NCBI GenBank assembly: GCA_938743325.2
Contig: OW568891.1
Location: 62,001 to 126,000, forward strand
Direction of reading: 5' to 3'
Source of the DNA: Pycnococcus provasolii
Lineage: Eukaryota > Chlorophyta > Pseudoscourfieldiophyceae > Pseudoscourfieldiales > Pycnococcaceae
DNA length: 64,000 nt
The notes beneath the pieces were generated by a model. That model had not been told where the DNA came from and did not search any database. It worked only from the letters and a program-made list of their open reading frames with translations. The position numbers were made by a program, and so were the translations under genes. Each line of letters starts with the position of its first letter. Position 1 is the stretch's first letter. Shown in pieces: positions 18,896 to 27,000 of the stretch.

Positions 18896-19021
18896 CCCGA
18901 ACACCAGCGTGGAGCTGAATACCGGCCTGAGGAGGAGCTGCTGAGCCGATTCGACGTCGTGCTCGTGCTCATGGACTCCGCCGACGAGGCTTGGGACCGG
19001 CGCGTCGCCGCGCGTAACTAA
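18867..19021 (+). pseudogene. MCM9-like replicative helicase fragment
   Basis: Two short pieces in different frames read GHFDPNTSVELNTGL and then EEELLSRFDVVLVLMD, followed by EAWDRRVAARN and a stop at 19019-19021. In MCM8/MCM9 helicases the same order occurs: a GxYDPxxSxSxN segment, then the LLSRFD arginine finger and a VLLD...WD stretch typical of MCM9. The frame changes once between the pieces, so it cannot be translated as one protein. It directly follows the ZIP copy inside the transposon, which indicates a second captured host fragment. Confidence 0.6.
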
Positions 19022-19062
19022 AACTTTAATACTTTAAATTATTACTGTAATTTAAAGTTTTC

Positions 19063-19788
19063 TTAAAAGTGGTATCTCCATACTGTAGTGGGGTACGAAG
19101 CGTGCGGTCCCCTGTCGCCGCCCATGATGTACGCGTGTAAGCGCACGTTCTCCTTCTTGTACGCGCTTCCACGATGCTCCACCTTCCTCCCCCACATGAC
19201 TCCGTACCCTTGGCGGAGGTTGATCGTCTTGACCTTCTTGTCCTTGTCCATGTACTCGAACGTCGCGCCCTCTCTGCTGCACGCGATCATCAACGACGCC
19301 TTGTTCTTGTTCTCGATGTGGTCGCCGTAGTCGAAGTGCCACCCCTGAGCCTCGCACCCGTCCTCCGCGACGAGCCATGCCAACCCGACCGCGCGTAGGC
19401 CGTACAGGTTGTGCCGTTCCTCGAAGTCGCCTATCTCTTCCTGCAGCTTCCTCTTCGCTTGCGGCGTGCCGCGCATCTCGAAGTGCCACCTCTTCCCATC
19501 TCCGAGGTCGCCATGGAGGCTAGTTCCACCGTTCTTGATTCTGCAATCGCGGCGGCGACGGGGGGGTTGCTTCTTCTTTCCCTTCTTGTTTCTGGTGAAC
19601 AACCTCTTGTTCTTGTTCTTCTTCTTCCGTGCTGCTGCTGCTGCTGCTGCTGCTTCAGCTTCAGCCTCCTTGCAAGCTTGCAGCTTCTTGTTGGCATGGT
19701 TGACAATGGTGTCCGCCATGCGTTTGGTGAACACCTGACCGGTGAGCCGCACGGCATCACCGCGGATGCATGGCCATGGCTCCGGCAT
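19063..19788 (-). CDS. transposon-borne 2OG-Fe(II) dioxygenase-like protein
   Basis: 241 residues from ATG 19786-19788. The first half is basic: a Lys/Ala-rich coiled stretch (a GCT run encodes poly-Ala) with a nuclear-localisation-like KKGKKKQPPRRRR. The second half has the double-stranded beta-helix signature: AQGWHFDYGDH (HxD iron pair), a long strand region, then VEHRGSAYKKENVRLHAYI with the distal His and the candidate 2OG-binding Arg. The protein is short for a P4H but of the right length for a minimal 2OG fold. Its reading frame is intact, unlike the plus-strand cargo. Function unknown; protein or nucleic-acid oxidation are both possible. TE-linked dioxygenases (TET/JBP type) are known from other eukaryotes, but this one is not clearly of that clade. 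Confidence 0.6.
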   Translation of the reverse strand: MPEPWPCIRGDAVRLTGQVFTKRMADTIVNHANKKLQACKEAEAEAAAAAAAARKKKNKNKRLFTRNKKGKKKQPPRRRRDCRIKNGGTSLHGDLGDGKRWHFEMRGTPQAKRKLQEEIGDFEERHNLYGLRAVGLAWLVAEDGCEAQGWHFDYGDHIENKNKASLMIACSREGATFEYMDKDKKVKTINLRQGYGVMWGRKVEHRGSAYKKENVRLHAYIMGGDRGPHASYPTTVWRYHF

Positions 19789-20017
19789 GCTGAACGAGTT
19801 GGTTTATTCAAACCTTCCTTGCATTAGGGTAGGAACAACACGAAGGCGAAAGTTGCAAGGTCAACGCGTGATGGTCGGGAGGCTACATATCGGCAATCCC
19901 ACGACTTAAACTTTCGACCATGCGTGTCATTCGTTGAGTTGACCACCTTGCACAACGATCTCGTAGCGCATGAAACCAAAACGGCCGTATTTTTAAGGGC
20001 GAGATGGCTTGGCCATG

Positions 20018-20087
20018 CCTGGTCGAGAGTTTAGGTCCATTGGTCAGGATGCCCATCCTGACCAATGGACCTAAACTCTCGACCAGG
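20018..20087. repeat. perfect 34-bp-arm hairpin inside the transposon
   Basis: Arms 20018-20051 and 20054-20087 are exact reverse complements with a 2-base CC loop. A diverged related segment (CTTAAACTTTCGACCATG) lies about 120 bp upstream at 19905-19922. Likely a structural or nested-insertion relic within the element; the perfect match implies recent origin. Confidence 0.85.
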
Positions 20088-20213
20088 GGTATCCCACCTT
20101 GCGTTGTTAACCTCCCAGGATGTGTTCCCGCCAAACCAGCCGCCAAACCAGCCCTTCTCGTAGGCAAAATTGACAGCTCTGAACAACATGGCCATGACGA
20201 GGCGACGAACCGC

Positions 20214-20285
20214 CGCCTTGGCGTTGGCCACCGAGAACACCTTGGCGTTGGCCACCGAGACCGCCTTGGCGTTACCCGCCGAACA
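20214..20285. repeat. three 24-bp tandem repeats
   Basis: Units at 20214, 20238 and 20262 share CCTTGGCGTTGGCCACCGAG; the third is more diverged. They lie between the hairpin and the unknown ORF within the transposon. Confidence 0.7.
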
Positions 20286-20365
20286 CGACAGGGCGGCGGC
20301 CGGTTTATTACAGGCCGTGGAGCTCGAAGTGGCTGCGCACCTCGGTGTGGCCGTTCGAAAGGTGC

Positions 20366-21310
20366 TCACCTTTCTTGAGCTTGCGCGCGCCGTTGCAGCG
20401 CGCAATGGCACTCGCAGGTAGGCAACGCACCGACCTGTGTAGTAGGCGGTGTTGGCGACGAACGACGAAACGTGAATTCCAAGTGTTCAACACGGTTCCA
20501 AAATGCGCGTAAGACATCATTGCGAAAGACAAAAACTTCTCCTCTTCTGCAATCGTCACGGGCGACTGGTCGCATTCGCGTGAAAAGGTCGATAGGAGGA
20601 AACAATAGCGCCGGGTGTATGCCACGTGAAGAGCACTTTGCAACGATATTGTCGTCACCATATAAGCGTGACAAGTCCTCGCTAAGTGAGCTAGGACGTT
20701 GTGTCGATGAACTTGGAGTATCGTCGTCTGTTCCGTTTTCGTCCTGACCATTTAGCACGCAGCCTTCGTCATAGAAGACCACAGGTGCGCGCGTTTTATC
20801 GGAAACTGCAACAAAGACTTTATACGTATCGCATTCGGATTCGCTGTCAGACTGTAAGGTGTGCGGATATCTCAGCGCACACCTCTTGTCGTTGTCGCTC
20901 GGTCCGCCTTTAAAGAAAAGGCCTTCGACACTCGGAGGAACAAGCTCCCGCGCAATGGGACCCGGCTGAAGCGGCGCGCGTATGAGTCTCACCCCCTCTC
21001 GTGCAGTGTTTGCGATTCTCACAAATGTTTCAACGACTTCAGGATGTGCACTCACATATTCTTCGACACTCCCTTGGCCACAGGTTGTAAGACCTTTCAA
21101 GACGTCAACTTCTTCGGCAGAAATGTCTACAAAGGAACGGTACACACCCGAGACGTTAGACGCCTTTCGCTTCCGCGACCAAGCACCGCTGTTCGTATTA
21201 CAAACGGCCACCTTTTCAGTAGTCAGCGTAACCACTAGGCCTTTCTCAACATCCACGTGTGCACGTGACAGAGCACTTGACAAGCTTGCAAGTGTGTGTA
21301 TACTGCCCAT
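20366..21310 (-). CDS. hypothetical transposon-borne protein
   Basis: 314 residues from the first ATG (21308-21310). The frame is open further upstream, through the inner end of the right TIR to a TTG at 21466, so a longer product or an upstream exon is possible. Contents: an N-terminal region with beta-strand character, a mixed middle (VFVAVSDKTRAPVVFYDEG), a Ser/Asp-rich linker and a C-terminal piece containing GEVFVFRNDVLRAFW. I do not recognise a family and see no transposase DDE motif. The C-terminus is low complexity. It may be another captured gene or an accessory transposon gene. Confidence 0.4.
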   Translation of the reverse strand: MGSIHTLASLSSALSRAHVDVEKGLVVTLTTEKVAVCNTNSGAWSRKRKASNVSGVYRSFVDISAEEVDVLKGLTTCGQGSVEEYVSAHPEVVETFVRIANTAREGVRLIRAPLQPGPIARELVPPSVEGLFFKGGPSDNDKRCALRYPHTLQSDSESECDTYKVFVAVSDKTRAPVVFYDEGCVLNGQDENGTDDDTPSSSTQRPSSLSEDLSRLYGDDNIVAKCSSRGIHPALLFPPIDLFTRMRPVARDDCRRGEVFVFRNDVLRAFWNRVEHLEFTFRRSSPTPPTTQVGALPTCECHCALQRRAQAQER

Positions 21311-21416
21311 GTTAAGACGAAAACGCAAATGCGATGAAGCGCGAAACTCTGCTGGTGCTTGGTGCTGGTAAGTGAGCGACGAAGACGAGGCTGGCGTTGA
21401 GCTATCCCCGAAAACA

Positions 21417-21575
21417 CACCCATGACAAACCCCCAAACTCGCGTCCTTCGCAAAATCTGCGACCAAACTGACCCCATAACTAAAGTCTTTAATTATGCCC
21501 TAGGGCCTAATTAAAGACGTTTTTCGCCTGAATCAGGGCCTAATTAAAGGTGGCCGGAAGGGGCTGACCTGCATC
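21417..21575 (-). repeat. terminal inverted repeat, right arm
   Basis: Exact reverse complement of 17340-17498. Its outer end is 151 bp from the eIF4E ATG. Confidence 0.92.
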
Positions 21576-21583
21576 GTCTACAC
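21576..21583. repeat. target-site duplication, right copy
   Basis: GTCTACAC directly after the right inverted repeat; matches 17332-17339. Confidence 0.85.
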
Positions 21584-21631
21584 TCCACCGTTTCAAGAGT
21601 GGTTCCCCAGATAACCCCCAAACCCTCGAGA

Positions 21632-21643
21632 AGGTTAGGGTTT
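21632..21643. promoter_or_regulatory. telo-box (reverse) proximal to eIF4E
   Basis: AGGTTAGGGTTT, whose reverse complement contains the canonical plant telo-box AAACCCTAA. It lies 85 bp upstream of the eIF4E ATG and just outside the transposon. Confidence 0.5.
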
Positions 21644-21726
21644 CGCCGAACCGGTATCCCTTGGGCAGTTTTTTGTCGCTTTTCGCAGCCGCCACTCCGA
21701 GGCCTCCCCCATTCTGAAGCACCACC

Positions 21727-22414
21727 ATGGCCGAGGACTCGTCGTCCTCCGCGCAGCAGCACCCGCTCGAGCACCGCTGGACGCTGTGGTTCGACAACCC
21801 GAACGGACGCGTGAACAACAAGACGTGGGGACAAACGCTCCGGTCAGTCTACACCTTCGGAACCGTCGAGGAGTTCTGGTGGTACGTCTTTGCTCGAAAT
21901 CTGTTTCGTTTTCTTCTGCTTGATGTGGTTCCCCTGGGTTCGCTGACTTTCCCTTCCTCCCGGCCCCCACTTGTTTTTATGCAGTCTCTTTAACAACATC
22001 ATCCCGCCATCCGCGCTCATGCACGGCGCTGACTTCCACGTGTTCAAGCACGGCGTCGAGCCCAAGTGGGAGGACCCCATCTGCGCGAGCGGGGGCAAGT
22101 GGACGTGCCCCGTGCAGCGTGGCCAGGATGCGAAGGCGCACCTCGACACGCTGTGGCTTCACGTGCTTCTTGCGCTTATTGGCGAGCAGTTCACGGACGG
22201 CGACGACATTTGCGGCGCGGTGGTGAGCGTTCGCAAGAGCCAGGACCGCATATCTCTGTGGACGAAGACGAGCAGCAGCGAGCAGGTTCAGGTGTCGATA
22301 GGCAAGCAGCTGAAGGAGATCTGCGGCATGGGCGAGGTGAGTCGCATCGGGTACTTGGTTCACCAGGACGCCATCAAGCTCGACCGGAAGGCGAAGGACA
22401 GGTACACGCTGTGA
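21727..22414 (+). CDS. eIF4E: translation initiation factor eIF4E (spliced)
   Basis: Two exons, 21727-21881 and 21985-22414, joined across a 103-bp intron (GTACGT donor at 21882, TGCAG acceptor ending 21984), give 194 residues. The join restores FWCLFNNI, a core eIF4E motif that neither exon holds whole. The three cap-stacking or conserved Trp regions are present: [18 protein letters not shown] and [15 protein letters not shown] near the N-terminus is also typical. The protein binds the mRNA 5' cap and recruits eIF4G. Length is normal for eIF4E or eIF(iso)4E. Its promoter has been split by the upstream transposon, with its TSD ending 143 bp before the ATG. Confidence 0.95.
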
Positions 22415-22524
22415 TCGAGAAAACGAGAGTACAGTAAACAACAACAACAAAATAACGAACACTTTTATCATCATGAAGCCAAAAGCCATGGCTGCATGGA
22501 GGGGGAGGGGGGAGACAAACGGCA

Positions 22525-22554
22525 TAACCCTAAACCCTAACCCTAAACCCTAAC
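22525..22554. promoter_or_regulatory. telo-box-like array upstream of signal peptidase
   Basis: Four alternating CCCTAAA/CCCTAA units, mixing plant-type and vertebrate-type telomere repeats, about 130 bp upstream of the signal peptidase ATG. Confidence 0.55.
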
Positions 22555-22584
22555 AAGGAGGGGAATTCTTGACATTGAATATTC

Positions 22585-22612
22585 TTCGGGGTTGGTGGAA
22601 TGAAACCCCGAA
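22585..22612. repeat. inverted TTCGGGGTT...AACCCCGAA motif
   Basis: Nine-base arms at 22585-22593 and 22604-22612 separated by 10 bases, about 75-100 bp before the signal peptidase ATG. The half-site AACCCCGAA recurs in several other intergenic regions of this window. Confidence 0.45.
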
Positions 22613-22685
22613 TAATTCCTGTTCGGTTCTGGTTCCGGATAAGATTGGTCTCCGAGATATTATTTTTCACCTTGTAATAAAAGGT

Positions 22686-23645
22686 ATGGCGTCGCCGTCG
22701 TCGTCGTCAGTCGTGAAAAGTATGTGTCATACTGGGTGTCATACTGTCTTGTCACGGTCTTGTAGACGTGTACGTGCTGCTCGGAGTGATGTTCGTGCTG
22801 TGCCTCACTCTGGTGCGTGCTCTGGTTTTACGTCACTGCTTGGTTGTCGCGCTAGGCTGTCGCGCTCGTCGTCGCGCTCTTCACAGTTTCGCGCTCACGC
22901 AACCGGCAGAGAAACCACAAGCACGGAGGGCAGTGTGGAGACTGGCGGCGATTCGGGAAACAATAACGGAAATGACAGAGATGATGACGAGGGAGGGAAC
23001 GGCGACGGCTTCCCGGAATGGGCAGTGTTCACGCAGGACGACTTGGTGACGGTTGGCGTCGCGCTCACAGCGTCGCTCTTTCTCAGGACGTTCGTCGCAG
23101 AACCGAGGTTCATACCGAGCTTATCCATGTATCCGACGTACGATATCGGAGACAGGCTCATCGCGGAGAAAATCACGTACCGCTTCAATCACGGGCCGGA
23201 GCAAGGAGACGTCATCATCTTCCACCCACCAGCCGCACTCCAGGCGCAGGGATACTCGAGAGGGGACGTCTTCATCAAGCGCATCGTCGCCGTCGGCGGG
23301 CAGACGGTCGCAGTGCACGACGGACGCGTGTTCGTCAACGGAAAGCCGCGCGTGCGCGAGGACTATATCAAAGATGCCCCGAAGTACGACATGAAGGACG
23401 TCTACGTGCCGCCGGGCAGCGTATTCGTCATGGGCGACAACAGGAACAACAGCTTCGACAGCCACCTGTGGGGTCCCCTCGACATTGAGTCCATCGAAGG
23501 GCGCGTCGTGTTCAACTACTGGCCACCGAACAAGGTTGGCCAACTCGAGCCGCACGTTCCTGTTGACGACACCTCATACGCCGTTGTGGAAGTGCCTCCG
23601 GTTGATGCGCCGGACGTGAGCGTCGTCGCGAGCGGGAAGGAGTAG
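22686..23645 (+). CDS. plastid (thylakoidal) type I signal peptidase
   Basis: 319 residues from ATG 22686; the upstream open frame begins at TTG and is likely UTR. The first 110 residues form a Ser/Arg-rich transit peptide and an acidic linker. One membrane segment ([17 protein letters not shown]) precedes the catalytic Ser in [16 protein letters not shown]. The catalytic Lys is in [16 protein letters not shown], and box E is [16 protein letters not shown]. This is the S26A serine-lysine dyad architecture of Plsp1/TPP, which removes thylakoid-transfer peptides and matures Toc75 in plants. A TGTAA (23658-23662) follows the stop. Confidence 0.93.
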   Translation: MASPSSSSVVKSMCHTGCHTVLSRSCRRVRAARSDVRAVPHSGACSGFTSLLGCRARLSRSSSRSSQFRAHATGRETTSTEGSVETGGDSGNNNGNDRDDDEGGNGDGFPEWAVFTQDDLVTVGVALTASLFLRTFVAEPRFIPSLSMYPTYDIGDRLIAEKITYRFNHGPEQGDVIIFHPPAALQAQGYSRGDVFIKRIVAVGGQTVAVHDGRVFVNGKPRVREDYIKDAPKYDMKDVYVPPGSVFVMGDNRNNSFDSHLWGPLDIESIEGRVVFNYWPPNKVGQLEPHVPVDDTSYAVVEVPPVDAPDVSVVASGKE

Positions 23646-24019
23646 GCTTATTTTGTATGTAAGACGAAGTGAGTGGTCTCCTCCCATCCCACGAGCACGT
23701 GCATTGTTTTACCCATGGCGCGGACCGTGACGTGTGACAGATATATAGCACTAGGTAGGTAGTCTACACACGAAAACGACAGACGACAGACGACACGTGC
23801 ACACATGGTAAGTAAGGTACATAGGTGAAGTTCATTTCAAGGCCTCAAGGGTTTGCTGCCGCCGGTTTAAACGCACGTTCAATGAGGTGGTCACTCTTAT
23901 AGTTTTGACAACAATTTTCTTTCTTCCCAGATGCCACACAAAACCTCGTTTTCATTTCATTTTTATTTTTTCCCCATCTGCTTCGCCCTGGTCTCCCTCG
24001 GTCTCACAACGCGCTCTGC
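23646..24019. other. intergenic region
   Basis: 374 bp between two same-strand genes: the 3' UTR of the signal peptidase with its TGTAA, then an AT-richer, T-rich stretch (about 23920-23975) just before the next ATG. No gene seen. Confidence 0.5.
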
Positions 24020-27000
24020 ATGCCGACGCACCGCGCGATGGCCGACGACATGGCTGACGCGGCGCTCCTCAAGTCCGCGCTCAAGCACCACCAGTTCCCG
24101 TCAGGGTTAGGGCTGCCACCCTCGCGCGACCTGCTGCCCTCGTCCTCGGCCGCCGCTGTGACCTTCGCAAGCACGCCGATATCAAAAGGGTCCCCGTCGG
24201 CGCGAACAGCAAATGCACAGCACACCCTGCTCGTGTCGTCGCCAGTCACTGGAAGACGGTACGACCTCAGGGCACTCGCGACGTCAAGCGCGCTCTTCGA
24301 TGGAGAGAACGAACGAAGAACGACGACGCAAGTCACGGCGACGCCGCTCAGATCAGACGACGAAGAAACCAAAAGTGTTCTCACAGCCATCGCCGACGTA
24401 CTCACGTTCGGCCTGAACCGAGAGGCGGCGGAAGCTGCACCGCCACCCGCAACGCCGGCACCAACGACTACGCCGCGGCAGGAGCCAGCCGTCACCGCGA
24501 CGCCTTCAACGCTCAAGCGCCAGCTGTCCGCGCAAGTGCGAGCACAGAGACTACGGCAAACAGCCGAGGCGGCTTCGACGGAACGCAAACGCGCGGAGGG
24601 TGTGCACGCAAGGCTTCTGTCCACTGGCAAGCACGAGGAGGCGAGGAGCGCCGCGCGGCTCATCGCACAGCTGCGGGAAAAGGAAATTGAGAGCCAAACC
24701 ATGTACCAGCGAGGCTTTGCCGTCTTCTCCGCTATGGAGGACCAGCGGCACATACAACCTACACCACGAACGCCGACGGTACCTCCTCACGCGGAGGCTC
24801 TTAAGAAACTTGCGGCGCTTGCGGTGAGCGAGCGCCAGGCAGCAGAGCGCGAGGTAACAAAACTGAGGGCTAGCGGCAACTTCGCAGCTGCGGCCAAGGC
24901 TGTGATGGCGGTGGAGCGACTGCGCAAGAAGGAGTCCGCCCTGCAGACGGCGTACCAGCGCGGCTTTCTCTTCTTCTCAAACCTTGAGACGCGTGGTGCG
25001 AAGCTCACGGAGGAGGAAATGGACGAAATTCGAGTCCTGAAGGATATCGCGAACGATAATGCGTCAGCCGTGAAGAAAACACTCGCAACGGCAGAGTTTC
25101 TGAGACGAAGTGGCAAGCACGAGGAGGCGCAGGAGGCGGAGCGCGAGGTGGATCGGCTCAGAGAGGAGGAGCAGACGTGCCGCCGTGCATTCGACTTCTT
25201 TTCCTCCGATCCGATGGATGAAATGCAGCATCAACTTTCACAACCCGCTTCCAAGGAGCAAATCATGGAGGCGCAGGAGGCGGCAGCCGCGGCGTCGGCC
25301 GAGCGCGCGGATCTCGAGAGCCACGTGATCGAGCTGCGTGCGCAAGGCAAGTTCAAGGAGGCGGCGACAGCGGCGCTCGCAGTCGAGCACCTGAAGAAGG
25401 ACGAACAGGCGATACAGCTTGCGACGCAGGTGGTGCAGGCGTCGACGCTGGACGCGACGACGTCGATAAGCGAGGAGGAGATACGCACGCTGCAGGCTGC
25501 TTCAGCAGGAGCAAGTGCAGAGCGCGAGGAGGCTGAGAGTCACGTGACGGAGCTGCGCGCTAAGGGCAAGTTTAAGGAAGCTGCGACAGCGGCGTTGACT
25601 GTGGAGCGTCTGCGCAAGAAGGAGGCGACGCTGCAGAGCGCGTACCAAAGAGGCTTTGCGATATTTTCAGGTATGGAAAATGCGGCACTGTCTGGACGGC
25701 ATGCGCCACAGCTTCTTCCGCCACCCGCTTCCAAGGAGCAAATCGTGGAGGCGCAGGAGGCGGCAGCCGCGGCGTCGGCCGAGCGCGCGGATCTCGAGAG
25801 CCACGTGATCGAGCTGCGTGCGCAAGGCAAGTTCAAGGAGGCGGCGACGGCGGCGCTCGCAGTCGAGCGCCTGAAGAAGGACGAACAGGCGATACAGCTT
25901 GCGACGCAGGTGGTGCAGGCGTCGACGCTGGACGCGACGACGTCGATAAGCGAGGAGGAGATACGCACGCTGCAGCACGCCGCGTCGATAGCGCAGTCTG
26001 AGCGCGAGGAGGCTGAGAGTCACGTGACGGAGCTGCGCGCTAAGGGCAAGTTTAAGGAAGCTGCGACAGCGGCGTTGACTGTGGAGCGTCTGCGCAAGAA
26101 GGAGGCGACGCTGCAGAGCGCGTACCAGCGAGGTTTCGCGGCTCTCACCGCACTGGAGAAGAGAGGCGACTGGAGTGCGGCGCGGATGACGCACGGCATC
26201 ACGGAGGACTTACCCACAAAGCACGTCGAGGGGATTGAGCGGCTCGCATCAAATGTCAGTGTCGCGCGCGAGGAGGCGGAGCGCGAGGTGACGGAGCTGA
26301 GAGCTAGAGGCAACTTTGCCGCGGCGGCTAAGGCGGTGATAGCAGTGGAGCGGCTGCGGAAGAAGGAGTCTGCTCTGCAGACGCTGCACGATCGCAGCTC
26401 CGCGATTTTCTCGGGTGCATCGCTCAGCGCGATGTCTAGACAAGAGCTCGAAGAAGTGCGCGCGGTCGCGGGGGTGTGCGGCGATCTCGCAAACGACTAC
26501 CGCGAAGAGCGCGAAAGTAAGCAGCGCGAGGTGGAGGCGTTGCGATCAAGTGGCAAGCATGAGGAGGCGCAGGAGGCGGAGCGCGAGGTGGATCGGCTCA
26601 GAGAGGAGGAGCAGACGTGCCGCCGTGCGTTCGACTTCTTTTCCTCCGATCCGATGGATGAGCCACACCAGGCTGCGGCAGTGCATGCGCCACCTCCCGC
26701 TTCCAAGGAGCAAATCATGGAGGCGCAGGAGGCGGCAGCCGAGGCGTCGGCCGAGCGCGCGGATCTCGAGAGCCACGTGATCGAGCTGCGTGCGCAAGGC
26801 AAGTTCAAGGAGGCGGCGACGGCGGCGCTCGCAGTCGAGCGCCTGAAGAAGGACGAACAGGCGATACAGCTTGCGACGCAGGTGGTGCAGGCGTCGACGC
26901 TTGACGCGACGACGTCGCTGAGCGAGGAGGAGATACGCACGCTGCAGCACGCCGCGTCGATGGCGCAGTCTGAGCGCGAGGAGGCTGAGAGTCACGTGAC

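Larger units (their letters stand above)
17340..21575. mobile_element. 4.2-kb TIR DNA transposon carrying captured host genes (Pack-MULE-like)
   Basis: Bounded by perfect 159-bp terminal inverted repeats beginning GATGCAGGTCAG and ending CTGACCTGCATC, and by an 8-bp target-site duplication GTCTACAC. The interior holds a frameshifted ZIP transporter copy, an MCM9-like fragment, a 2OG-dioxygenase-like ORF, an unknown ORF, a long perfect hairpin and short tandem repeats. No transposase is recognisable, so it should be non-autonomous and mobilised in trans. Long TIRs, 8-bp duplications and host gene fragments fit Mutator-like (Pack-MULE) elements best; hAT, Zisupton/KDZ or Novosib also make 8-bp duplications. 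Identical TIRs imply recent movement. It lies in the promoter of the eIF4E gene. Confidence 0.9.
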
